From positions 1-19,090 of the forward strand of contig CAYLVH010000026.1 of assembly GCA_964387095.1 (NCBI GenBank): a stretch of 19,090 nt of DNA. Direction: 5' to 3'. Below are positions 1-7,158 of the stretch, in pieces (position 1 is the first letter of the stretch; every line of letters starts with the position of its first letter). Source of the stretch: JAJQBJ01 sp964387095. Its GTDB lineage: Bacteria > Bacillota > Clostridia > Oscillospirales > Oscillospiraceae. A program made the position numbers and the translations under genes. The notes beneath the pieces were generated by a model, which had not been told where the DNA came from, searched no databases, and saw nothing but the letters and a program-made list of their open reading frames with translations.

Positions 1-30
1 ATTCGGAAAGGGGAAAAAGCTGTTAAATCA

Positions 31-60
31 GCTGGTTACAACCGGAGGGTTGTAACCAGC
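31..60. repeat. 13-bp perfect inverted repeat with GGAG loop
   Basis: GCTGGTTACAACC (31-43) and GGTTGTAACCAGC (48-60) are perfectly complementary around a GGAG tetraloop. No T tract follows on the plus strand. On the minus strand the stem is followed by a mixed stretch and then five T. It may be the terminator of a gene lying to the left of the window, or a protein-binding palindrome. The sequence does not decide between these. Confidence 0.6.
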
Positions 61-112
61 GAATATAAAAAGAGTGAGAGGGTGTGCAGAAAAGTTTTGC
101 TCTTTCCCTCGA

Positions 113-141
113 TTTATGGCATAATAATATAATAATATAGT
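113..141 (+). promoter_or_regulatory. AT-rich promoter-like stretch before the structured leader
   Basis: The stretch 111-160 is extremely AT rich, unlike its surroundings. TTTATG (113-118) and TATAGT (136-141) are 17 bp apart, and a perfect TATAAT lies at 128-133 without a good -35. A start near 149 would give a transcript of about 200 nt ending at the terminator at 315-347. The exact hexamers are uncertain. Confidence 0.35.
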
Positions 142-148
142 AGAACAA

Positions 149-347
149 TAAAAATAAATCTTCGAGCCATTTTCCCTAAGGGCCTGTGCCTATGGGAGCT
201 TGGCCGAGAGGTCAAAGACCTCTCCGGGGCGTGGTGGAAACAGTGCGGCCTTCCTGCTTTGAAAAGAGGATTAGCCAGATCAGAGGCGCTGCGGGGCGGC
301 TCTGACATGCGCCGCACACTTTTTATGGAAAAGAGTGTGGTTTTTTT
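149..347 (+). ncRNA. candidate structured RNA or leader of the SLH gene
   Basis: This gene-free stretch folds into several local hairpins. One at 172-198 has TCCC pairing with GGGA around an inner stem. One at 206-224 has GAGAGGTC and GACCTCTC as an 8-bp stem with an AAA loop. One at 280-305 has TCAGAG pairing with CTCTGA. GTGCGGC (243-249) could close the 3' half by pairing with GCCGCAC (311-317), and that pairing would occupy part of the terminator's 5' arm. The length is similar to 6S RNA, and the position would suit an attenuator. I do not recognise the consensus of any riboswitch, 6S RNA, tmRNA, SRP RNA or RNase P here, so the class is open. Confidence 0.4.
315..347 (+). terminator. intrinsic terminator upstream of the SLH gene
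   Basis: CACACT (315-320) pairs with AGTGTG (334-339), extended by TTTT/AAAA with one bulged G and an ATGG loop, then seven T (341-347). It lies about 107 bp before the SLH start codon. It therefore either ends a separate small RNA or attenuates transcription into the gene. Confidence 0.7.
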
Positions 348-370
348 GTATTTTGCGCTCTTTTTTAGGA

Positions 371-399
371 TTGCCATCGCTCCATAACTGAGGTAAATA
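371..399 (+). promoter_or_regulatory. possible promoter of the SLH gene
   Basis: TTGCCA (371-376) matches the -35 consensus at five of six positions. TAAATA follows after 17 bp as a poor -10. It lies between the terminator and the gene, so it would let the SLH gene be transcribed independently of the leader. The -10 is weak. Confidence 0.25.
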
Positions 400-453
400 G
401 GCAATTGGCCTGTTTATATGTTACATCTATCAGAAAAAGTAAGGAGTGAAATC

Positions 454-2853
454 ATGAAGAAGAGCAAAATGATGAAGCTAGCTCTGGGTATTACCCTGGC
501 TACGACTTGTGCCATCTCCTGCGTGGCAGCTCTGACCATCGAGCTTCCCAATGAGCCGATGTCTGTGGAGTCCAATGACGGCACCCGTTATCTGACCACC
601 ACTGCACAGCGCGCCTCCTCCGAGATCCCCCTGGTTCTCGGCATTAACATTGTGGGCGGCAACCTGTTCGATGGCACGCTGATGATGGCGGGTACCAGCG
701 TCAATGACAATCCCGACCCCTATGTCTGGAACTACAACTACCTGTATCCTACCAATGAGGTGAGCCTCGGCACTTCGTATACTGGCGAGCGCCGTGAGGG
801 CACGGAGGACTTTGACAGCAACACCTATTACCAGATCATCTCCAGCACCACCTCCAGCGAGGGCATGGCCAACGCCAACGGCTTGTATTCCTCCGGCGGC
901 GCAAACCAGGTCATGTCCACGGCCCTGGAAGAGTACGGCGGCGTCAGCTATGGCGTGTATAAGCAGATCGACGTGTGGATCGGCTTCAACTCCGATGTTC
1001 TGGAACAGATTGACTATATCCAGAATGAAATGGATTCTGAATCTGAGTACTATCAGGAGGGCTATGCCACTTATGATCCCCTGATCATCGACGTGTCTAC
1101 CGGCACTATCACCTCCCGGGCCTATGCCTGGGTGGAGATGGGCAACGCCCTGAGCGCATATCTGGAAGAACATCCCGAGCTATCCGTCCGCTATGGCGAT
1201 CCTGCGGTCCTGTGCTATAACATTCAGGAGTTCGCATTCGGTATCCCCTATTACATTGACTCCCTGATTGCCTCTGGCAAGATCGAGAAGATCAAGGGCG
1301 CATGGATTACCGGCACGGTGGGCGATGGTTCCTCTGCCACCACCGTTACCCTGGCGGATCCCGCAGGGCTGGGCAACGTGAAGGCTGACGCTTACGCGGT
1401 GGGCAACACCGTGGACTGGCTGGAGGGCACCTACACCATCGACCAGCTTTTGGAAGAGGGCATCGGTGTCATCATCATCGGCAGCAATGGCTATAGCTAT
1501 ATTACCGGCGGCAATGGCGGCCAAACGGAGCAGATCTCTCTGACCCGGGCCTCCCTGGAGGGGCTCCTGGAAGAGGCTGGATTCACGGCTGAAAATGCTC
1601 CCGTTGTCATTGATGCCCAAAGCGAGTCCGTGACCTATGGCACCAACGGCTATAACTATGCACCTACCACCCCGCTGTATGTTCCCTATATCACCGCCTA
1701 TATGTACATGGAGCAGCTGTCTGCCCTGGCTGAGGCCGGCGATGAGGTGGCAGCAGCCATCAATCCCACCGCTCTGTTCCAGTATGCTGGCGATGAGTTC
1801 TTCCATATCAAGGATGACTCCGCCTATACGCTGGCCACCTATTACATCGGAACCAACTGGGATGCCACCGACTCCGCTCTGGACAAGGTCCCTGTGGTCT
1901 CGTCCGGCGACTTCGTCTATGACAAGGAGGCTATTGTTGAGGCCATCCAGATCGGTATCCGCTTTGCTCTGGCAAATACGGATAACGAGGATATCTATCT
2001 GAATGGCGCATATCGTCAGGGCGAGACCGCCTATACTTTGGCTCAGATGGTGGTTGAGTCCGGTGTGGACAGCTTTGCTGAGATTCTGGCAGCTGCCGAC
2101 GGCGATTATTCTGACATCACCTACGAGTATGAGAACAACCAGGTGACCACCACTCTGGATATTACCGCGCTGGTCTCTTACTATGGTGAGGACGGCCTGG
2201 CAGCTCTGGTAGACGACTATGTGGCACACATGGACGCGCATCCCTGGCAGCCCGACACCACCATTGAGGGCACTTACGGCTACGGCCTGACTGCCGATGA
2301 TGATGACGATACCACCTCTGTCGCGGATATTTTCCCCGACGTTAAGGAAGGCGCTTGGTATGTTGACTATGTCCAGGAGGTCTTTGACGCGGGCCTGATG
2401 GAGGGCAATGCGGAAGGCACCTTCGGCGTTGGCGACAATCTGACCCGGGCCCAGGCTGCGGTCATTGCGGTGAATGTTGCCGGGCTTGAATTGCAGACCG
2501 ACGCTGAAAACCTATTCTCAGATGTGCCGGCATCCAGCTGGTATGCTGACTGGGCCAATACGGCGGCGGAGGCCGGACTGGTTGCAGGCTATGAGAATGG
2601 AACCTTCCGAGGGGATCAGCCGGTGACCCGTGGCGAGTTTGCCATTATGATGGTAAGGGCGTTAGGCATCAATCCCGATGATTACGCGGATGCACAGCTG
2701 TCCTTCACTGATACGGTTTCCGGCTGGGCAAAGGCGTTCGTCGCGGCGGCTGTGGACTACGGCATGATGGAGGGCTATCCCGATGGAACGATTCGCGACT
2801 CCAGCTATATTGTCCGGGAAGAGGCTGCAACCATGCTTACACATACCCTATAA
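454..2853 (+). CDS. secreted SLH-domain cell-surface protein
   Basis: The product is a wall-anchored surface protein of 799 residues. I start it at 454, because AAGGAG at 441-446 sits 7 nt ahead, rather than at an upstream in-frame ATG at 418 with no ribosome site. Residues 1-27 form a signal peptide (Lys-rich start, hydrophobic core). Three SLH motifs close the protein at about 625-686, 687-748 and 749-799, with the usual F-x-D-V, W-Y-x-D/A, G-x-F and T-R-x-E/Q-A patterns; the third has V-R in place of T-R. SLH triplets bind pyruvylated secondary wall polymers. The ectodomain, about 30-620, is rich in Tyr, Asp and Thr and ends in an Asp-rich linker. I do not recognise it. The stretch around 345-430 has an IIIG pattern that vaguely recalls class III binding proteins, but this is not enough for a call. 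The binding-protein/ABC operon follows, so a role in ligand capture at the surface is plausible. Confidence 0.9.
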   Translation: MKKSKMMKLALGITLATTCAISCVAALTIELPNEPMSVESNDGTRYLTTTAQRASSEIPLVLGINIVGGNLFDGTLMMAGTSVNDNPDPYVWNYNYLYPTNEVSLGTSYTGERREGTEDFDSNTYYQIISSTTSSEGMANANGLYSSGGANQVMSTALEEYGGVSYGVYKQIDVWIGFNSDVLEQIDYIQNEMDSESEYYQEGYATYDPLIIDVSTGTITSRAYAWVEMGNALSAYLEEHPELSVRYGDPAVLCYNIQEFAFGIPYYIDSLIASGKIEKIKGAWITGTVGDGSSATTVTLADPAGLGNVKADAYAVGNTVDWLEGTYTIDQLLEEGIGVIIIGSNGYSYITGGNGGQTEQISLTRASLEGLLEEAGFTAENAPVVIDAQSESVTYGTNGYNYAPTTPLYVPYITAYMYMEQLSALAEAGDEVAAAINPTALFQYAGDEFFHIKDDSAYTLATYYIGTNWDATDSALDKVPVVSSGDFVYDKEAIVEAIQIGIRFALANTDNEDIYLNGAYRQGETAYTLAQMVVESGVDSFAEILAAADGDYSDITYEYENNQVTTTLDITALVSYYGEDGLAALVDDYVAHMDAHPWQPDTTIEGTYGYGLTADDDDDTTSVADIFPDVKEGAWYVDYVQEVFDAGLMEGNAEGTFGVGDNLTRAQAAVIAVNVAGLELQTDAENLFSDVPASSWYADWANTAAEAGLVAGYENGTFRGDQPVTRGEFAIMMVRALGINPDDYADAQLSFTDTVSGWAKAFVAAAVDYGMMEGYPDGTIRDSSYIVREEAATMLTHTL

Positions 2854-2900
2854 GCTGGAAGCTTGCGGCAGCTTATCGATGTAAAACGCCCGATTCCTTC

Positions 2901-2948
2901 CATAAAGGCGGCGATTGGAAGGGGTTAACCCAAATTCCGCCCTTTATG
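2901..2948. repeat. imperfect inverted repeat in the SLH-importer gap
   Basis: CATAAAGGCGG (2901-2911) and CCGCCCTTTATG (2937-2948) pair with a single bulge. The palindrome GGGTTAACCC (2922-2931) lies inside the loop. There is no T tract, so it is not a typical terminator. It could be an mRNA processing or stability element or an operator for the downstream operon. No clear promoter is visible in the 2854-3047 gap. Confidence 0.45.
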
Positions 2949-2976
2949 AGAGAACCGTATGAATAAACAAGAAGCA

Positions 2977-3009
2977 CTCCGCGGGGGCCTGTGCCCTCTG
3001 CGGAGCGTT
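2977..3009 (+). terminator. weak intrinsic terminator or attenuator after the SLH gene
   Basis: CTCCGC (2977-2982) pairs with GCGGAG (3000-3005), and GGGC/GCCC pairs inside around a CTGT loop. The following tract is CGTTTC, a poor U run. Read-through from the SLH gene into the ten-gene importer operon therefore seems likely. Confidence 0.5.
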
Positions 3010-3047
3010 TCAGGTAATTATGGTCTTTTAGAAAACAGGTGTTCCTT

Positions 3048-4805
3048 ATGAAACGGATTCAAAAACTCATTGCGTTTTTTTGCAGTCTACTGATGCTTTT
3101 GTCCATGTGCGGCTGTCGTGACAGCGCTGTCGTGGAGGAAATGATTTATGATTATCTCCGGGCAGAGGAGACGGACATGGACAAAATCACCTATGATGAC
3201 AAGGAAGGGTATGAGGAGGATGACCTGCTCAATGACCTGACCAAGGATGAGGACTCCCGGCGGGAGAATGACGAGGAGGAAGTCGATCCGGTTTTGGATT
3301 CCCAGGAGACGCCCACCACGGAGGAGGCGGCGGGGAACCCGAATTATGAAACGAATGCCGACGAGAGCAAGGAAGCGGCTACGGTGTCGCCCAATACCAT
3401 TCAAGGCGGAGCTGCAAAGGGAGGCGATTCCTCTCAGGGTACACCCTCGCAAGAGACGACAAAAGAACCGGAAACCACGGAGAATACGGAGGAGCCTGTT
3501 CCTACAAGCAACGGGAACGAAAGCTCTGAAGAGGGAGATAATCCCTCTCCGAATGAGGGTGAAAACAAAAACGAGCAGGGGAATGGCGAAGATCCCGGCA
3601 GCACCGAGAGTACCCGAACGGTGGTGGACGCCTATGGCAATGAGGTGACGATCCCTGAGAATGTGGAGTCGGTCAGCGCAGTGGGCAGCGCGGCAATCGC
3701 CGTTTTGATGCTGGGCGGGGTGAGCTGCCTGGCTGCAACCGATGCGGAACTGACTTCCAACGCCCTGGCAACCACCGTGTTTTCCGGGCTGTCCAGTGTG
3801 CCCGCCCTTTGGAGCGGCAGCAGCTCTACCCTGAGCGACTCTGGCTTGCAACAGCTAATCGATATTCATCCAGACGTCTGCCTGGAGACCAGCGGCAGCG
3901 CGACGCTGACCGAGGCGCAAGTCAATACACTGGCGGAGAACGGCATCTCCTATGTGGTGCTCCCAGCCCCCACAAGCAGCGCCAACCTGAAGCTGATTGC
4001 AGAGCTGGTGGGCACAGTCCTGGGAGATCATTCCGCCGATGGCGGATATGACAGCGTCGGCATCGCCAGTACTTATGCCTCCTGGGTGGACAGCGCCCTT
4101 TCCAGCGCCGCCGGGGGCGGAAGCGCCTATACGCTGTATGTGGACGAGTGGGATTCTGATGCCACTTACACCATAGAACAGGCAAGCTGCTCCGGTTACG
4201 GGGTGGCGGTGCTGTCCAATGGCCAGATGGATGCCTGTATCTGTGTTTCCAATTTCCTGAATAGCGCTTCCATCACCAATGTGACCAGCATTTCCAGCTT
4301 CTCCCAGACGGAAAAGATCTATTTTACCCCCATTGATGTGAACTACTCGACGGTGCGCGTGGTGGGAACGAAAGCCAACCGCCTGACGCCGGTGAAAATC
4401 CTGGCAAACGGAGGCAATCTTGGCTCAGAGAACTTCCGGGTGGTAATCGCCGGGAGCCAGAGCGTCAAGGCGGGGATTGAGAGCAATTACTTGTGGCAGA
4501 ACTTTGGCCTGGTCACGTCAAGCAATGGCAACTTTACAAGCTACGGCTTTTTGGATGATCTGGGTGAGATTGTCCGCAGCACCATCGCCGGGGATTATAC
4601 GGTGGTTGTCAACCCCAACGGGGTGGGCGACTGGGCGCAAGGCAGTGTGGAAAGCGTCCTGGAGGCTGTGTGGGCTGCCTATGCGGTGAAGGGCACCTAT
4701 TCCGAGAGCGACGTCCGCAATAAGGTGTCGGAATTTTACAGCACGTTCTACCACTATGAGCTCTCTGATGCACAGCTGGACCAGATCCTGGCGGGAGAAT
4801 ATTAG
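3048..4805 (+). CDS. ABC importer substrate-binding lipoprotein (class III, FecB/BtuF-like) on an acidic stalk
   Basis: This is the extracellular receptor of a siderophore/heme/cobalamin-class ABC importer, 585 residues. ATG 3048 is chosen; a GTG at 3039 is in frame, but AGGTG at 3037-3041 fits the ATG. Residues 1-23 are a lipoprotein signal ending in M-C-G-C, with the last Cys the likely lipidation site. Residues about 24-188 are a low-complexity Glu/Asp/Thr/Ser/Asn/Pro-rich stalk, far longer than usual, that could carry the domain through the thick wall. At about 189 starts the family hallmark (V-V-D-A-Y-G-N-E-V-T-I-P), then alternating strands and helices, with the typical C-terminal F-Y-H-Y-E-L end. 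The binding domain, near 395 residues, is larger than the usual 250-300. It lies 3 bp ahead of the first permease. The ligand is not readable; iron-siderophore, heme, corrinoid or another chelate are all possible. Confidence 0.9.
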   Translation: MKRIQKLIAFFCSLLMLLSMCGCRDSAVVEEMIYDYLRAEETDMDKITYDDKEGYEEDDLLNDLTKDEDSRRENDEEEVDPVLDSQETPTTEEAAGNPNYETNADESKEAATVSPNTIQGGAAKGGDSSQGTPSQETTKEPETTENTEEPVPTSNGNESSEEGDNPSPNEGENKNEQGNGEDPGSTESTRTVVDAYGNEVTIPENVESVSAVGSAAIAVLMLGGVSCLAATDAELTSNALATTVFSGLSSVPALWSGSSSTLSDSGLQQLIDIHPDVCLETSGSATLTEAQVNTLAENGISYVVLPAPTSSANLKLIAELVGTVLGDHSADGGYDSVGIASTYASWVDSALSSAAGGGSAYTLYVDEWDSDATYTIEQASCSGYGVAVLSNGQMDACICVSNFLNSASITNVTSISSFSQTEKIYFTPIDVNYSTVRVVGTKANRLTPVKILANGGNLGSENFRVVIAGSQSVKAGIESNYLWQNFGLVTSSNGNFTSYGFLDDLGEIVRSTIAGDYTVVVNPNGVGDWAQGSVESVLEAVWAAYAVKGTYSESDVRNKVSEFYSTFYHYELSDAQLDQILAGEY

Positions 4806-4808
4806 CAG

Positions 4809-6041
4809 ATGAAACTAAGCGAAAGTGACAAGAAAAAATTGAACCAGCGCATCCAGCTGAATATGGATGTTCAGGAGAATCAGCTCTTCCGCAGCCGGGA
4901 GAACCGTAGGCTTTCCCTGGGTCGGGAGAAAAAACGCACGATTCTGCTGGCGGTGGGACTGGTGATTTTCTTTGTGGTGTCTGTCCTCTTTACCTGCAAT
5001 GTCAGGATCGATGGCTATGGGCTCTCCCGGGTGGTGCAGCAGGCCAGCCAGCGGATCAACGACATTGTGGACTTGTGCCTGGGAAATCCGCTGTCCACTG
5101 GCATCCATTTCTTCCTGGTGGAATTTACCGCGCCCATTGTTGTGGGCGTGGCGCTGGCGGCCGCTGGCGCCTGTTATCAGGGGTTGTTCCACAACCCCAT
5201 GGCTTCCCCCACCCTCCTTGGCGTGACCTCCGGGGGAATGCTGGGAAGTACCATCTATATGCTCTTCTTTTCCAACCTTTCCGCGGTGGTTCTGGTGGCC
5301 GGCAATTACAGCGGCATGACGGCGACCTATGAAAACCTGACCCTGTTTAGCCGGTATGTCCAGCAGCTGTTTATTATGGCGGGCTGCTTTGGAGTGGTCA
5401 TGGTTGTCTTGCTGCTGGCCAAAGTCTCCGGGCGGGGGAAATTGGATACGGTGGCGTTGATGATCGGCGGCACGGTTTTTACCACCACCATTGATGCGCT
5501 GCTGAACTTTGTCATCTATGTGCTTACCATCAACGGGTATTCCTCAACCTTGAGCGCGGAGATCAAGGGAATGGTGTCAGGCCAGTTTGGCTCCATCTCA
5601 AGCCCCCAAACCCTGCTAGTCATGTCAATTCCCATTGTCCTCCCCCTGATCATTTTGCTGCTGATGTCCAACAAGCTGAATGCCATCGCCTTTGGGGAGG
5701 AGGAGGCCGCCTCCATGGGCGTGAATGTGGGGCGGGACCGGCTGATTATGATTATCCTGACCACAATCATGACGGGGACCACCGTGGCTTTCTGCGGACA
5801 GATTAACTTCGTGGGCCTGATGGTGCCCCAATATGCCCGGTTTATTGTTGGAACGGACTACAAGTATCTGCTTCCGGCCTCCGCTTGCCTAGGCGGCATT
5901 GTGATGCTGTTGGCCTATGACCTCTATTACACGCTGGGCTTCCGGTTCAGCGTCGGGTTCTATGTGAATCTGGTTGGCAGCATTGTGTTCCTTATTTTTA
6001 TGATACGATACAGGAGAAAAGGCCATGCAGATTGGACTTGA
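4809..6041 (+). CDS. FecCD/BtuC-type ABC importer permease, subunit 1
   Basis: This is an integral membrane subunit of the importer, 410 residues. A roughly 45-residue charged cytoplasmic N-terminus precedes TM1 (about 43-65), which is longer than in BtuC or FhuB halves. The family signature is clear: after the A-C-Y-Q-G-L-F segment comes H-N-P-M-A-S-P-T-L-L-G-V-T-S-G-G, about residues 137-152. The C-terminal half has G-Q-I-N-F-V-G-L-M-V-P, the coupling region just before the last helices, and G-E-E-E-A-A-S-M-G-V, the segment expected to contact the ATPase. It has many hydrophobic helices consistent with a ten-TM fold. It starts 3 bp after the binding protein and overlaps the next permease by 17 bp, so translation is probably coupled. 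The two permeases differ clearly in sequence and are expected to form a heterodimer. Confidence 0.92.
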   Translation: MKLSESDKKKLNQRIQLNMDVQENQLFRSRENRRLSLGREKKRTILLAVGLVIFFVVSVLFTCNVRIDGYGLSRVVQQASQRINDIVDLCLGNPLSTGIHFFLVEFTAPIVVGVALAAAGACYQGLFHNPMASPTLLGVTSGGMLGSTIYMLFFSNLSAVVLVAGNYSGMTATYENLTLFSRYVQQLFIMAGCFGVVMVVLLLAKVSGRGKLDTVALMIGGTVFTTTIDALLNFVIYVLTINGYSSTLSAEIKGMVSGQFGSISSPQTLLVMSIPIVLPLIILLLMSNKLNAIAFGEEEAASMGVNVGRDRLIMIILTTIMTGTTVAFCGQINFVGLMVPQYARFIVGTDYKYLLPASACLGGIVMLLAYDLYYTLGFRFSVGFYVNLVGSIVFLIFMIRYRRKGHADWT

Positions 6042-7158
6042 TGAAATCCGGAGCCTGTATCTCCAGGACCGAAAGAAGCTGAGACGGCGGGTCCGCCGGC
6101 TGTTTTTGACGGTGATACTGATCTTCCTGGTCATGTGCTGTCTCCGCACCACCACCCTAGGGCTTCTCTCGCCGGTGGACGCGGCGAAGAACCTGGTGTT
6201 TATGGTGCGGCTGTGGCTGGCAAAGCTGTTCCACTGGAATCTGTACAACCAGCGGGTGGAGCTGATTCGCGCTCTCACCGGCTATTATGAGACGGTGACC
6301 ATGTTTCGGACGGCGGTGGTAGCCGCTGCCATGGGGGCAGTGCTCTCCATGGCTGGCGCTGTTTATCAATGTGTGTTTCGCAACCCCATCGCCTCTCCCT
6401 CTCTGCTGGGCGTTTCCTCCGGCCTCAAGCTGACCAATCTGGTGCTAGTGCTCTGTTATTCCACTTCGGTTTATCAGATGGTTCAACTCCGGTTTGTGGT
6501 CAGCTATGGTGTGGCCTTGGGGATGCTCCTGCTGATCTATCTGTTTTCCCGGGTGATGGGCAGGAAAAAGTCCTCGGTAACGGATATGCTGCTGATCGGC
6601 ACCATCGTTATGCGGCAGGTTCAGCAGCTCAGCCAGAGTTACCGGTATTATTATCTGGACGATGAGGAGTACTTGCTCCTGGAGCAGTTGGACAGCTACG
6701 GAACCAGCGCCTTTGAAACCTCCACCCTCCTGCAAATGCTGGGCATTCTTTTTGTTTGTACCCTGATTTTGGTGCTGATGAGGTACAGCTTGAATGTAGT
6801 CAGCTTTGAGGATGACGATTCCCGCACGTTGGGAATCAAGGCAAACCGGCTCCGAATGATTGCGCTGGTTTGCGCTACGATGATGGTGATTACGGCCTTG
6901 GTGAGTTACGGCGATATCGGGATGCTGGCGCTGCTGATTCCCCACGCCTGCCGCTATTGGTTTGGCTGCGACTTCCGGAATGTTCTGCTGGGGAGTGCGG
7001 GACTGGGAGCAATCGCAATGCTGCTCTGCAGGCTGATTCAATATTCCCTGAGCTTCAATTACTACCTGAGCATGATTCCGGTGAGCACCATCATCAATGT
7101 GATCACCACGCCACTGTTAATCATTATTTTGCTGCAACAGAAGAGGGGATGGACTTGA
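6025..7158 (+). CDS. FecCD-type ABC importer permease, subunit 2
   Basis: This is the second membrane subunit, 377 residues, preceded by AGGAGAAAA and starting inside the end of the first permease. It has the FecCD hallmarks: G-A-V-Y-Q-C-V-F-R-N-P-I-A-S-P-S-L-L-G-V-S-S-G at about 110-132, a D-D-D-S-R-T-L-G coupling segment, and a degenerate D-I-G-M-L-A-L-L-I-P-H copy of the P-I-G-F-V-G-L-x-x-P-H motif. It is more divergent than subunit 1: the region between TM5 and TM6 holds a Tyr/Glu-rich stretch (Y-R-Y-Y-Y-L-D-D-E-E-Y) that typical FecC/FecD proteins lack as far as I know. It overlaps the DUF58 gene by 10 bp, tying the importer translationally to the MoxR/DUF58 module. Confidence 0.88.
   Translation: MQIGLDEIRSLYLQDRKKLRRRVRRLFLTVILIFLVMCCLRTTTLGLLSPVDAAKNLVFMVRLWLAKLFHWNLYNQRVELIRALTGYYETVTMFRTAVVAAAMGAVLSMAGAVYQCVFRNPIASPSLLGVSSGLKLTNLVLVLCYSTSVYQMVQLRFVVSYGVALGMLLLIYLFSRVMGRKKSSVTDMLLIGTIVMRQVQQLSQSYRYYYLDDEEYLLLEQLDSYGTSAFETSTLLQMLGILFVCTLILVLMRYSLNVVSFEDDDSRTLGIKANRLRMIALVCATMMVITALVSYGDIGMLALLIPHACRYWFGCDFRNVLLGSAGLGAIAMLLCRLIQYSLSFNYYLSMIPVSTIINVITTPLLIIILLQQKRGWT

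Noticed and set aside
180..190. The 11-mer GGGCCTGTGCC occurs here and at 2985-2995.
   Set aside because: Each copy is part of a local hairpin and the flanks differ, so a chance GC-rich match is more likely than a shared element.
149..347. Considered cobalamin, TPP, FMN, T-box or c-di-GMP riboswitch, 6S RNA, tmRNA, SRP RNA and RNase P.
   Set aside because: None of their conserved core sequences is visible on the plus strand; kept as unclassified.
1180..2241. Long minus-strand open frame opposite the SLH gene.
   Set aside because: It is antisense to a well-supported secreted protein, has shadow-like composition and no plausible ribosome site.
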